Source: Myxococcales bacterium | Lineage (GTDB): Bacteria; Myxococcota_A; Polyangia; Palsa-1104; JAEUJZ01 | Length of the DNA: 42,407 nt | Assembly (NCBI GenBank): GCA_016794505.1 | Contig: JAEUJZ010000163.1 | Location: forward strand, 1 to 42,407 | Reading direction: 5' to 3' | Shown here: one piece after another, positions 16,822-24,397 of the stretch | How positions within the stretch are numbered: position 1 is the stretch's first letter | Layout: every line of letters starts with the position of its first letter | Notes under the pieces: generated by a model | The model's input: only the letters and a program-made list of their open reading frames with translations | What the model was told of the DNA's origin: nothing | The model's database searches: none | Made by a program: the position numbers and the translations under genes

Positions 16822-18417
16822 ATGCTGTTTCCACGATCACTCCCGCTACGTGTTCGGCTCCGGCACCTGCTCACCGCAATCGTTGTGTGGGGACTTGCCG
16901 CGTGTTCTTGGCCGCCATCGATCGTGGTGGTCATCCCCGCGGTGCCGGCACAGACCACTTCTCTATCGGTCTTGGTCAGCACCGGCAACAAGCAGGCCGT
17001 GGAAAATCCCAGCCTGGATGTCACAGCCTTTGTTGGTCAGGCGTATCGATTCGGCATCCATCCCCCACTGTCTTCGCTGGGTACGTTCTCTATTGCCGTC
17101 GCTGCATACGATAAGAGCGGCTGCTTGCTCAGCACAGGAGTCGGCGAGATTGAGCTAAGCGCTGTCGACAACGATGGCTTCGTCTATGGCCGGCCAGAAC
17201 GAAATCTGCAGATCCCGCTGGACGCGCCGGCCGGCGATGCAGCCATGGGTTGTATTGCTGGCTCGCCAGCCATCCGCTCGTTCGCGCAAAGCGAAGATGA
17301 TCCAGCGCAGGCCGTGATCCTGGGATGGGGTTTTGCGCCCGGCGTGGCGGTGACCATGGATGGCGTGCCAGCGCTGAGCGTCAACCGCAAGGACGCCACA
17401 CGCATTGAAGCGCGTCTGCCCATCAGTCCGATCGAAAGTGGCCTGCGCTCGGCTCAGCTTGTGATTCGCAACCCCGATGCAAAGAGCGCCAGCAAAGCCG
17501 TCTCTTTGTACAGCGTCGCCTTCGCTCCGCGCGAACGCAGCACCCATTCTTTCAACGCGGCACTTGATCCCACGTCCGTCGCCGTGGGTGACCTCAACAA
17601 AGACAACAGCCCTGACGTCGTAGTCGCTGGCCTGCGCAACACGACGCAGGGCTTCGTTGCCCTATTTCTCAACCAAGGTTCCGGCAAGCTGCCCGCGCAG
17701 CCGACTCTTCTCGACTTCCCGCGCACTATCGATGATCTGCAGCTTGCCGATCTGAACGGCGACAGTGCTCTGGACATCGCGGCCGTCAGCGCCGGAGCGC
17801 AGCAGCTCATCGTCTTGCTCAATGACGGAGCCGGAAACTTCAACACCGCTTCGCTGCTCAGTATCGATCTGCCTGCCGGAAGCTTGGCCGTCAGCTTGGC
17901 GGTGGGCGATGTTCTTGGCGATGGGTTCCCCGACATCGTCGTGCTATCCAGCGCCTCGCTGAGTAACCCAGCGCTGGTCTACTTCTTCCTGGGCAGCTCG
18001 ACTGGACTGAACTTCGTAGGCGCTCTTCAGCTCCCGGTCATTCTGTTCACCAACGTGCAGATCCGCGACATGGACAACAACGGACGCGATGATCTGATCA
18101 TCTCAGAGAGCAATGCGGGACTGCCGCCCACTCCTGTCCTGGGCAATGTCCAAGTCCTTCTGTCGAACGGCGATGGCACGTTCAACATCAAGCCGCAGCT
18201 GGCCACGGCCGCCAGTTACTACCACCTAGTGATGGCGATGCATCTCGATGACGATCCGCTGCTGGATCTGGTAGTCAGCGGCGCGTTCTCGACGACACAG
18301 CAGCCGGGCACAGTGTTGAGTGTGTTCGTAAACCAAGGCTCAGGAAATTTCCCAGCGAATCGCAGCGAGTTCAGCACAAGCCCGCAGCCCTTCGCGATGA
18401 CGCTGGGCGACGCCTGA
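16822..18417 (+). CDS. FG-GAP/VCBS repeat lipoprotein, probably truncated at 3' end
   Basis: A 531-aa exported lipoprotein: the signal peptide ends LTAIVVWGLAAC, with lipobox LAAC. Residues about 150-235 look like an IPT/TIG-type Ig-like domain (AVILGWGFAPGVAVTMDGVP). FG-GAP/VCBS repeats follow with calcium-loop motifs, e.g. VAVGDLNKDNSPDVVVAG, QLADLNGDSALDIAAVSAG, RDMDNNGRDDLIISESN and MHLDDDPLLDLVVSG. Such repeats build beta-propellers at the cell surface. The protein stops at FAMTLGDA, exactly where another Asp-rich loop would begin, so it looks cut mid-repeat. The stop lies 51 bp before a serine recombinase gene, which suggests that an insertion removed the 3' end. GGAGG lies 5 nt upstream of the start. 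Confidence 0.87.
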   Translation: MLFPRSLPLRVRLRHLLTAIVVWGLAACSWPPSIVVVIPAVPAQTTSLSVLVSTGNKQAVENPSLDVTAFVGQAYRFGIHPPLSSLGTFSIAVAAYDKSGCLLSTGVGEIELSAVDNDGFVYGRPERNLQIPLDAPAGDAAMGCIAGSPAIRSFAQSEDDPAQAVILGWGFAPGVAVTMDGVPALSVNRKDATRIEARLPISPIESGLRSAQLVIRNPDAKSASKAVSLYSVAFAPRERSTHSFNAALDPTSVAVGDLNKDNSPDVVVAGLRNTTQGFVALFLNQGSGKLPAQPTLLDFPRTIDDLQLADLNGDSALDIAAVSAGAQQLIVLLNDGAGNFNTASLLSIDLPAGSLAVSLAVGDVLGDGFPDIVVLSSASLSNPALVYFFLGSSTGLNFVGALQLPVILFTNVQIRDMDNNGRDDLIISESNAGLPPTPVLGNVQVLLSNGDGTFNIKPQLATAASYYHLVMAMHLDDDPLLDLVVSGAFSTTQQPGTVLSVFVNQGSGNFPANRSEFSTSPQPFAMTLGDA

Positions 18418-18428
18418 CCCAATTAAAC

Positions 18429-18463
18429 CCCTCCGTGAAGCACCCACATAGGCACACGGAGGG
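18429..18463 (+). promoter_or_regulatory. Inverted repeat covering the recombinase ribosome binding site
   Basis: CCCTCCGTG (18429-18437) and CACGGAGGG (18455-18463) are perfect 9-bp inverted arms with a 17-nt loop. The 3' arm is the Shine-Dalgarno site GGAGGG of the recombinase, whose ATG is at 18469. In mRNA the stem would hide the ribosome binding site; in DNA it could be an operator or part of an attachment site. Confidence 0.55.
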
Positions 18464-18468
18464 AAGTC

Positions 18469-19665
18469 ATGAACACGGGGACGAAGCGTTCCGCGCGGCC
18501 GATCGGCGCTCCTTATGACGGTACTGTCACGACGCGGCGGGCGATTGGGTATGTGCGAGTCTCGACCGATATGCAGGCGAGCGAAGGGATCTCGCTGGAG
18601 GCGCAGCAGGCGGCGATCGAGCAGTACTGTTCGCTGCACGGGCTGAAGCTGGTCGCGATCTGCAAGGACGTGCTGTCGGGCGGAAAGGATCAGCAGCCGG
18701 GCTTGCAGGATGCGCTGCGCACGCTGGAGCGATCCGGCGATGTGCTCGTCGTGGTGAAGTTCGATCGCTTGTCGCGATCGATTCGCCACTTCTGCGAGCT
18801 GTACGAGACCTATTTCAAGAACGGCGAGAAAGAGCTGGTCGCGATCCGCGAGTCCATCCGGCTCGACTCAGCGCTGGGTCGAGCGCTGATTAGCATCCTT
18901 CTCGTCTTCGCGCAGATGGAGCGCGAGGCGACGGGAGAGCGCACGCGCGAAGCGATTCAGCACATCCGTCGCAGTGGCTACCACTTCGGAAAAGCGCCGT
19001 ATGGGAAGAAGACGATCCCTGCGCCCGACAATCCGCGCATGAAGGTGCTGGTTGATGATGAAGGGGAACTGGCGGTCATCGCGCAGCTCAAGGCGTGGGC
19101 TGCGGAGGGAATCGGGATCAGCGAGATGGCGAAGCGTCTGAACGCCGCGGGCGCGCCGCCGCCGCAAGGTCCGCGATGGACCAAGAGCCTCATCTACAAC
19201 CTGCGCTTGCGGCTGAGTCACATCCAGCCGCGGCCGCTGAATGATCGGCCTTATTCCGACGACGAAGTGAAGGCGCGCATGGTGGAGCTGCGCAAGCGCG
19301 GACACACGCAAGCGCAGATCGCGTCGATTCTGAATGAGCTGGGATTCATTCCACTGAAGGGGCGTCGCTTCACGGAGAGCAGTGTGCGAAAGCTCTTGGT
19401 TCGCTGTCGCGAGACGCAGCTACTAACGCCGCGCCGCTTCTTGGAGGCGATGCTCGAACGCATGCGACAAGAGCACGAAGCGGCGGGGCATGACGAGCCA
19501 TTCAAGCGGCCCGGTTTTCCGACGCTGGCGAAGGTGCTGACCGATGCAGGCTACTGCACGCCGAAAGGGCGCGCGCACTGGTGGCCGGCGCAGGTGCAGC
19601 AGCTATTGGAAGGACGCTTCGACCCGTACTACGGCACGCGCTCGGCGTCCTCGCCGTCGCTGTAG
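18469..19665 (+). CDS. Serine recombinase (large resolvase/integrase type)
   Basis: A 398-aa serine recombinase. The N-terminal catalytic domain (about 25-165) has AIGYVRVSTDMQ with the nucleophile Ser in RVST, VKFDRLSRS, and SALGRALISILLVFAQMERE with the arginine-bearing helix E. A recombinase domain follows (about 175-260, GYHFGKAPYGKK, ISEMAKRLNAAG), then further DNA-binding helices that end in WWPAQVQQLLEGRFDPYY. There is no long coiled-coil motif of the kind found in phiC31-like integrases, so it is a shorter type. It would cut and rejoin DNA at specific sites, and probably moved or moves the region to its right. The start has GGAGGG at good spacing inside a hairpin (18429-18463). It is convergent with the 84-aa gene. 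Confidence 0.93.
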   Translation: MNTGTKRSARPIGAPYDGTVTTRRAIGYVRVSTDMQASEGISLEAQQAAIEQYCSLHGLKLVAICKDVLSGGKDQQPGLQDALRTLERSGDVLVVVKFDRLSRSIRHFCELYETYFKNGEKELVAIRESIRLDSALGRALISILLVFAQMEREATGERTREAIQHIRRSGYHFGKAPYGKKTIPAPDNPRMKVLVDDEGELAVIAQLKAWAAEGIGISEMAKRLNAAGAPPPQGPRWTKSLIYNLRLRLSHIQPRPLNDRPYSDDEVKARMVELRKRGHTQAQIASILNELGFIPLKGRRFTESSVRKLLVRCRETQLLTPRRFLEAMLERMRQEHEAAGHDEPFKRPGFPTLAKVLTDAGYCTPKGRAHWWPAQVQQLLEGRFDPYYGTRSASSPSL

Positions 19666-19699
19666 CAAGGCAGTGCCTGCATGCATCGGCGCTGCGAGC

Positions 19700-19954
19700 T
19701 CACGGGCTGCGCTTGCGTCGCGCGGGCGCGGTTCCTTTTGCGGTTGCTGCTCCGCTGGACGTGGGCGCGGGCTCATCGGGCTTGGCCTGCGTCGGCGCGG
19801 TCTGATCGCGGATCTGAAGCTGTCCATTGAACGGCATCGCATCGAGGCGCACGTTCAGCGAGCCGTCGGCGTTCACAAAAGCGAGCCCGACGCGCAGCCA
19901 GTGTCGGCTGGGGCCGCGCTCGACGATGGTGTAGACGACCTTGAAGTTAGGCAT
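19700..19954 (-). CDS. 84-aa conserved protein of the duplicated module, copy 1
   Basis: An 84-aa protein starting MPNFKVVYTIVERG and containing RHWLRVGLAFVNADGSLNVR and AMPFNGQLQIRDQ, with a basic Ala/Pro-rich tail ending RRKRSP. The compact beta-strand pattern suggests a small folded domain of about 55 residues plus a disordered tail. The same protein occurs at 31552-31806 with most residues identical; the core differs at only a few positions, so it is under selection. The start overlaps the end of the upstream XRE frame by 8 nt in both copies, a sign of translational coupling. Similar short proteins occur in other proteobacterial accessory regions as I recall them, but I can assign no function. 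Confidence 0.75.
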   Translation of the reverse strand: MPNFKVVYTIVERGPSRHWLRVGLAFVNADGSLNVRLDAMPFNGQLQIRDQTAPTQAKPDEPAPTSSGAATAKGTAPARRKRSP

Positions 19955-20740
19955 GGGGCCTCGCGAGGGGGCGAGGGAAGCGATGCGGGGCGAGCGATGA
20001 CACGGCGGTTCTCTTCTTTCTGCGCGGTGGGCTGGGAATCGGCGCGGGCGCGACGTCATCGAGCGCGCAGCGTTCGCGCTCGGGGCTGAGCAGGTCCAAA
20101 AGCTCGCTCGCCAGATCGCGCTCAGCGGCGACGGTAGCGGCGGCGATCCTGTGCTGAGTTCGATCGCGGGGCAGATGAATCCACGCGGCGAAGCGGTCGG
20201 CGTCGCGGCGACGGCGCGCGAACTCATACAGCGCCGCAGCGACCACGCGGCGCAGGCTGTCCGCGGCGACTCCGTCGAGGGAGAGATAGAGCCCGTCCTC
20301 GCCGGGCAGCGGCAGATCGAGCGCGTTGCACAGCCCGCGTAGCACGCGCAGCGTCGGGCGCCGGGTCTGGCCCAGCTCCAGCCGGGCGAGCCGTTCGCGC
20401 CGACCCGCGCCTTGCGCGCCAGCGTCTGCCGGCTGAGTCCCAGCCGCTCTCGGGTCGGACGCAGGATCAGGCGCCCCCAGCCTGCCCAGTCCGTCGTCGG
20501 CTGACGCGTCCTGCGCGCGCCCGCGACGAGATCCCGCCCCAAGGCCCCGAGCTCACCGTCGCCCTCGCGCTGCGTCGCCCGTCGCTCGCGCTCGTCGCTG
20601 AGCGCAAGAAATAGCCGAGCTTGGAGCGCGTCGTCGCAGCCGCTCGCGCGCGCCAGGCTCGCTGCATCGCGGTCCGCAAGCTCGCCCGTCCCGTCGCGCT
20701 CGCAGCCCTCGCACACGCACGTCGAGGCGTGCCTAGGCAT
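19947..20740 (-). pseudogene. XRE-type regulator of the duplicated module, copy 1, frameshifted
   Basis: From the ATG at 20740 the frame reads a Cys-containing N-terminus (STCVCEGCERDG), a helical stretch (ALQARLFLALSDERERR) and the first half of an HTH (DWAGWGRLILRPTRERLGLS, RQTLARKA). The rest of the HTH and the C-terminal domain continue in another frame: RRERLARLELGQTRRPTLRV, then PLPGEDGLYLSLDGVAADSL, ending RPHA at 19947. One missing base in the GC-rich stretch about 20395-20412 explains the break. The intact paralogue at 30927-31559 shows the expected order. It is either a true pseudogene, a sequencing error or a programmed shift. The start overlaps the stop of a 30-aa ORF by 8 nt. The N-terminus before the HTH is longer than in copy 2. 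Confidence 0.7.
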
Positions 20741-20825
20741 CGGCGGCCCTCGCGACGGCTGGACGCTCGCGGGCGGATGGCGGCAGGCACAGACGGGACA
20801 GCGACGAGCGACAGGGTGCAGGCAT
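20733..20825 (-). pseudogene. 30-aa relic of the zinc-ribbon gene, module copy 1
   Basis: This ORF starts at the ATG that aligns with the start of the 85-aa zinc-ribbon protein of copy 2 (30683), with the same leader and the same GGAGG ahead of it. It ends in a TAG placed like the copy-2 stop, overlapping the XRE start. The reading frame between is short and Arg/Ser/Pro-rich. A different frame of the same DNA carries RRCPVCACR, reminiscent of RRCPRC in copy 2. I read it as a deletion- and frameshift-damaged homologue. It could still serve as a leader peptide that couples translation to the XRE gene. Confidence 0.45.
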
Positions 20826-20832
20826 GGAAGGC

Positions 20833-20905
20833 CCTCCAAGGCAGCGCGCAGACCTCCCCCAACCCTGGCTAGACAGCGCCGGGACGGGCATGCGAAGGTC
20901 CGCGG
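20833..20905. repeat. Conserved 73-nt leader element, copy 1 (inverted to copy 2)
   Basis: The segment from CCTCCAAGGCAGCGCGCAGA to AGGTCCGCGG matches 30602-30675 on the opposite strand with two substitutions and one single-base gap. It sits in the divergent promoter region between the XRE operon and the small HTH gene and includes the XRE-operon Shine-Dalgarno site. It is more conserved than the genes beside it. Confidence 0.9.
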
Positions 20906-20991
20906 GTTTGGCGCGATCGGGCAGACGATTGCCCAATCAAGTAGTAATTCTCTACAAACAGTCTAAGAGACCATACCAGAAGTCAAGTAAA

Positions 20992-21267
20992 ATGAAGCTG
21001 TTGCCGGCCCATGTCGAAGGTGCCCGAGGGATGCTGAAGCTGTCCCGTGCTGACCTGGCCACCCTTGCGGGCGTCGATGAGCAGACGATTTGGCGCTTTG
21101 AGGCCGGCCGCGGAGCCCCGCGCGAAGAGACCCTCTGGCGCATTCAGTCCGCGCTGGAGCAGTGCGGGATCGAGTTCTTCAATGGCGGCAGTCCTGGCGT
21201 GCGCTATCACCCGGATCGGGATCGTCGGCGGCTCGCTCGGCCGGAGTCGGCGAAACCAATCGACTAG
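20992..21267 (+). CDS. Small one-domain HTH regulator, module copy 1
   Basis: A 91-aa protein, MKLLPAHVEGARGMLKLSRA and onward. Residues about 8-70 form an XRE/Cro-type helix-turn-helix (LSRADLATLAGVDEQTIWRF), followed by the TLWRIQSALEQCGIEFFNGG segment that is typical of this small family, and a basic tail (YHPDRDRRRLARPE). Its paralogue is at 30237-30515, with long identical stretches (GVRYHPDRDRRRLAR). It is divergent from the XRE operon, with an AT-rich promoter stretch (about 20938-20990) just upstream; both copies carry TGCCCAAT there. It is likely a transcriptional repressor acting on the shared promoter region. It is convergent with the resolvase-like gene. Confidence 0.85.
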   Translation: MKLLPAHVEGARGMLKLSRADLATLAGVDEQTIWRFEAGRGAPREETLWRIQSALEQCGIEFFNGGSPGVRYHPDRDRRRLARPESAKPID

Positions 21268-21335
21268 CGCGACGGCAACCGAGCGCAGGGCGCCGCCCGG
21301 TGTCATGGAGCGGCGTGGCGCACGACTGGACGGCG

Positions 21336-21920
21336 CTACAGCACCGCAGCCGGGGCGCCGTCGGGTTCGCCGTGCTCTGTGTGTGGCGTCTGTGGCGGGA
21401 TGCTGCGCGCTTCGCGGAGGAGCTTGAGCACGTCGCCGCGGGTCCAGTGGCCGGGGGCAGTGTTCGGCGCGGCGTAGCCCTCGGCGTCGAGCCAGCGGGC
21501 GATGACGGCGCAGGGGAAGCGACGCTCGCGCAGGGCGATGGCGCGCTGGCGGGCGAGGCTGCGGGCGCCGATGGCCGGCGGCAACAGGCCGACCTCGCGC
21601 AGCCTGGGCACGGCGAGCCAGCCCGCGGGAAACCCCGACAGCGCACGCGAGGTCAGGAAGTCGCCGCGCGGCAGCGGCTCGTCGCTGGGGATGCAGACAA
21701 TCAGCAGCGCATCGGCCTTGCCGGCGCGGAAATAGTCCAGCGCCGGGTAGTCCTCGGCTTGGCGCTTGGGCGTGCCGAGGTCGACGCAGAAGTCGACAAG
21801 CTGTGCGTCGGAATCCTGACAGCGTCGGCGAATCGTCGACTCCAGCTCGCGCACCTGCGCGGGAACCAGGTCAATGCGCAGGACGGCGTGACAGACCATG
21901 CGCAAAGGAAAGCGCGACAT
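21336..21920 (-). CDS. Resolvase-like protein lacking the catalytic serine
   Basis: About 194 aa from the ATG at 21920; ATGs at 21932 and 21899 are equally possible and none has a good ribosome binding site. The order of elements follows a serine recombinase N-terminal domain: HAVLRIDLVPAQVRELESTI, then DAQLVDFCVDLGTPKRQAED, then KADALLIVCIPSDEPLPR. The active Ser motif (RVS) is RID here and the DRLSR motif is gone. The C-terminus, GYAAPNTAPGHWTRGDVLKL and onward, resembles the end of the recombinase at 18469 (GYCTPKGRAHWWPAQVQQLL). It probably binds DNA without cutting, perhaps as a regulator or accessory factor. A C-terminal fragment of a paralogue lies at 29856-30041. The frame stays open upstream to 22283, but that part looks non-coding. 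Confidence 0.65.
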   Translation of the reverse strand: MSRFPLRMVCHAVLRIDLVPAQVRELESTIRRRCQDSDAQLVDFCVDLGTPKRQAEDYPALDYFRAGKADALLIVCIPSDEPLPRGDFLTSRALSGFPAGWLAVPRLREVGLLPPAIGARSLARQRAIALRERRFPCAVIARWLDAEGYAAPNTAPGHWTRGDVLKLLREARSIPPQTPHTEHGEPDGAPAAVL

Positions 21921-22402
21921 GCGCCGCATCATCGGTCGCGTCGCCGCGCGGCTCAAGCCCGTTTTGTCGACGGGAAAGGATGGGCTCGCCTGCCTGCGAA
22001 GCGGGCGGAACATGCAGGCGACAGGATCTGCGCGGGGATCTACGCGGCGGGGATACCAAGATCTGTCAGCGGTGGCCAGCGCAGCTCCGCGCAGAGCACG
22101 GAGCCGTCGTGCAATGTCTGCCCGCATTTTCTGGCAGCCCAGTCCTGGCAACAATCCAACGATTCGCCGACAGCTCGCCGAGCCGGGAACGGCATGGGCC
22201 AGTATCTGCGAAGGTCGCTGCTTGACCCTCCGGTGAGGGCGCGATACTAGCCTTGGCGCTGCAACCGATCGGATGGTCTTCAAGCCGGCGACGGGACGAC
22301 GGCAATCGGCGCCAGCCAGCGCGCGGGCGCCGCGGGTTTTCGCGTTCAGGCCATCCCACGTTTCAGATCGATCCCAGCATCCGAAACTTCGCTGGACCCC
22401 GC

Positions 22403-23272
22403 CTACAACCGGAAGAACTCAAACTCTCCGGGGAAGCCTTGCAGCGGGTGGTGCCCGATGCAACGGCTCGCATCCTTGAGTCCGAGCCTAGCCGCCGCTG
22501 CTTCGCTCAGTACCACCGACTCCTTAAGGCTTCCGGCGAGCTTCTCGGTGCGAAACACAAAGTGAACCTGATTCCCTACCACGGCCTGCTCGCCAGTTCG
22601 TTGGACGCCAGCGGAACAGACCTGGGCATAGTGGACGACGAAACGGAAGGCCAGCGCGGCATCCTTCTGGGCTGCGGCAAAGCGCTCGATGACCGTCTTG
22701 ACGTGTACAGCAAAGTCCGGCGGCTCGATCCACAGCGCGAAGAACCCATCCCCCAGATACTGGTTGATGGACCCGCGCTGCGCCTCAATGTGCTCGTTGC
22801 AGAACGAGAACCACTTTCCGAGGGAGACCGCGAGCTGTTCGGCTTCCATGCTGTGTGTCAGGCAGGTGGAACCAATGATGTCGGCGACTAGGAGCCAGGC
22901 GTTCACATGGCGAAGCTCGCGCGCCGTGGCGGCCGTCAGATCCATGCTCGATTCGGAAGCCGCGGGAGAGTTCTTCTGATGAAACCTGATTCGATGCTCC
23001 GCGATCTCGATGACGTCGCCATGCTGCAGCGCCGCCGGATGTGTCAGCCGCTTGCCGTTAACGCGAGTCCCGTTGATGCTGCCGAAGTCGACGATCCAGT
23101 ATTCCCCCTCGCCCTGCAGATGAATCAAGGTGTGTCGTCGAGAGACACGAGTATCCGATAGGACTAGGTGATTGGATCGCGAGCGCCCGATGGAACAGCT
23201 CCCCAAGACTGGGACGCGACGGCCGTCGCCCGCCTCTAGCCACACACTGGTGTCAGGCCCCACTTCGATCAT
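22403..23272 (-). CDS. FHA domain - class III adenylate/guanylate cyclase-like protein
   Basis: About 289 aa from the ATG at 23272; an in-frame TTG at 23308 is an alternative. The N-terminal FHA domain (about 5-95: IGRSRSNHLVLSDTRVSRRH, SINGTRVNGKRL) binds phospho-Thr peptides. The C-terminal class III cyclase domain has both metal-binding Asp motifs, LLVADIIGST and YLGDGFFALW. The last motif is altered: the region VVGNQVHFVFRTEKLAG keeps the Arg but has His/Phe where the transition-state Asn is usual, so activity or substrate may differ. The combination links Ser/Thr kinase signalling to a cyclic nucleotide or to a degenerate cyclase switch. It lies between the two inverted module copies. 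The protein has no transmembrane segment. Confidence 0.88.
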   Translation of the reverse strand: MIEVGPDTSVWLEAGDGRRVPVLGSCSIGRSRSNHLVLSDTRVSRRHTLIHLQGEGEYWIVDFGSINGTRVNGKRLTHPAALQHGDVIEIAEHRIRFHQKNSPAASESSMDLTAATARELRHVNAWLLVADIIGSTCLTHSMEAEQLAVSLGKWFSFCNEHIEAQRGSINQYLGDGFFALWIEPPDFAVHVKTVIERFAAAQKDAALAFRFVVHYAQVCSAGVQRTGEQAVVGNQVHFVFRTEKLAGSLKESVVLSEAAAARLGLKDASRCIGHHPLQGFPGEFEFFRL

Positions 23273-23644
23273 CAGCTTGATTAAACTCTGGCCGAGGAGA
23301 GAAGCCAAGCCGATCCAATGCCCGGCTCGCCGCGCCCAACAAAATAGGGTACGTGCCAGCAGAGCTAGGCATCAGTCATGGGGTCGCTGCCCGTACTCCT
23401 ATCCGCAGCCCCGCAGCGTGCTGTCCAAGGATAGGTTGAAGTGTTCGCAGAGGGGGCATCGCCACTTCTGGGGTGCAGTTGGGAGTCCGTTGAACCAATA
23501 GAGTCGATGACGAAAAAGGGAGTGCGTGTGTTTATCGCCGCTCATGGCGCTCACGTGGATTGTCGCGAAGGACGGGCTTCCTGCTCTGCTTGACTAGATC
23601 CATAGAGCGGCGCGGTTGGCCGGGCACACCAGGGGAGCGCGCGA
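23273..23644. other. Intergenic region with one possible 48-aa ORF
   Basis: The gap between the cyclase and the sorting protein holds no clear gene apart from the small frame at 23399-23545, listed separately. I see no strong promoter or terminator. Confidence 0.4.
23399..23545 (-). CDS. Possible 48-aa zinc-ribbon-like small protein
   Basis: From the ATG at 23545 the frame reads MSGDKHTHSLFRHRLYWFNG, then WRCPLCEHF, and ends LRGCG at 23399. The CPLC pair and the later Cys could bind metal. The spacing YWF...RCPxC resembles YWF...RCPRC in the 85-aa protein at 30683-30940, so it may be a diverged relative. Only GTGAG is seen near a ribosome binding position. It may also be a chance frame. Confidence 0.3.
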   Translation of the reverse strand: MSGDKHTHSLFRHRLYWFNGLPTAPQKWRCPLCEHFNLSLDSTLRGCG

Positions 23645-24397
23645 TCACTTCTCGAGCGCGCGCTTGGTGAACAGCTCATCCGACATGGGCTCGTTCACCT
23701 TCCAGGTCCTGCGGGCCATTTGGGTCCACGCGCCGCCCTTGGCGTGCTCGACCATCTTCTGCTCGGTCGCCGTGCAGATCTTGCCCTGGCACGTGATAAT
23801 TCTCCGGGTCTCGGTCTTGATGTGTTGGCCCGACGCGTTGAAGTACTTGAGCTCCGTCGGCAGCATCCGGTCCTTCGCGACCTTGAACACGATCTTCCCG
23901 TAAGGCTGCGCTTGACCGGCCTTGGGCGTGGCCACGAGCGTCATCTCGGTCCCACTGTCCGCAGCAATCGTCGCCGTGTATTTGTCGCCGTACCGCGTCT
24001 GGAAGTCATCTGGGGCGAAGGACAGTCCCATGAAGCCCTGATCACTCGTGCTGCTGGCGATGCGGCGGACTTTGCCAAACGCGGGAAGGTAGGCGTACAT
24101 CTCAGTGGGGGACAGCATGAGCACCTTGGTGCCCTTCATGTCCGCGGGGGCGGTAAATTCGGCTAGGCGTTTCTCGCCCTTGAGCCGGACCACAAGCGCC
24201 AGCTTTTTCTCGGCCTTCCCGGGCTCCTGGTTGGTGACGTCATACTCGAAGTGCTGCGTCTGGGCACGGTTCATCGCCTCATCCATCTTGGCGAGCGCCG
24301 TGTCACCGGCGACGTCCGCAAGTGACGCCCCGCTTTGAAGCAGCACAGCGAGGGCCACCGCTCCCAACGACATCCCAACGCGCATAGCAGTGGTCAT
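23645..24397 (-). CDS. Outer membrane lipoprotein-sorting protein (LolA-like)
   Basis: A 250-aa periplasmic protein with a signal peptide (MRVGMSLGAVALAVLLQSGA, cleaved near SLADVAG). The body matches the outer membrane lipoprotein-sorting family, which has a LolA/LolB-like half-barrel fold: AEKKLALVVRLKGEKRLAEF, KGTKVLMLSPTEMYAYLPAF, SSTSDQGFMGLSFAPDDF, and the C-terminal MSDELFTKRALEK. In other genomes such proteins usually sit beside an RND/MMPL exporter and carry lipid substrates; none is present here, so the partner is missing or distant. GGAGAGG lies 8 nt upstream of the ATG. The start overlaps the stop of a weak 83-aa frame. Confidence 0.9.
   Translation of the reverse strand: MTTAMRVGMSLGAVALAVLLQSGASLADVAGDTALAKMDEAMNRAQTQHFEYDVTNQEPGKAEKKLALVVRLKGEKRLAEFTAPADMKGTKVLMLSPTEMYAYLPAFGKVRRIASSTSDQGFMGLSFAPDDFQTRYGDKYTATIAADSGTEMTLVATPKAGQAQPYGKIVFKVAKDRMLPTELKYFNASGQHIKTETRRIITCQGKICTATEQKMVEHAKGGAWTQMARRTWKVNEPMSDELFTKRALEK

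Noticed and set aside
19700..20839. Single 379-aa protein on the minus strand
   Set aside because: Its middle third is an out-of-frame reading of the XRE C-terminal domain; only the first part and the final 84 residues match the paralogous copy. It is a frameshifted gene plus a separate gene.
21162..22250. 362-aa frame on the + strand
   Set aside because: Antisense to the resolvase-like gene, with Arg/Gly/Ala-rich composition and no motif.
21921..22283. N-terminal 120-residue extension of the resolvase-like protein
   Set aside because: Arg/Pro-rich, no homology to the recombinase fold and no start signal. Probably non-coding.
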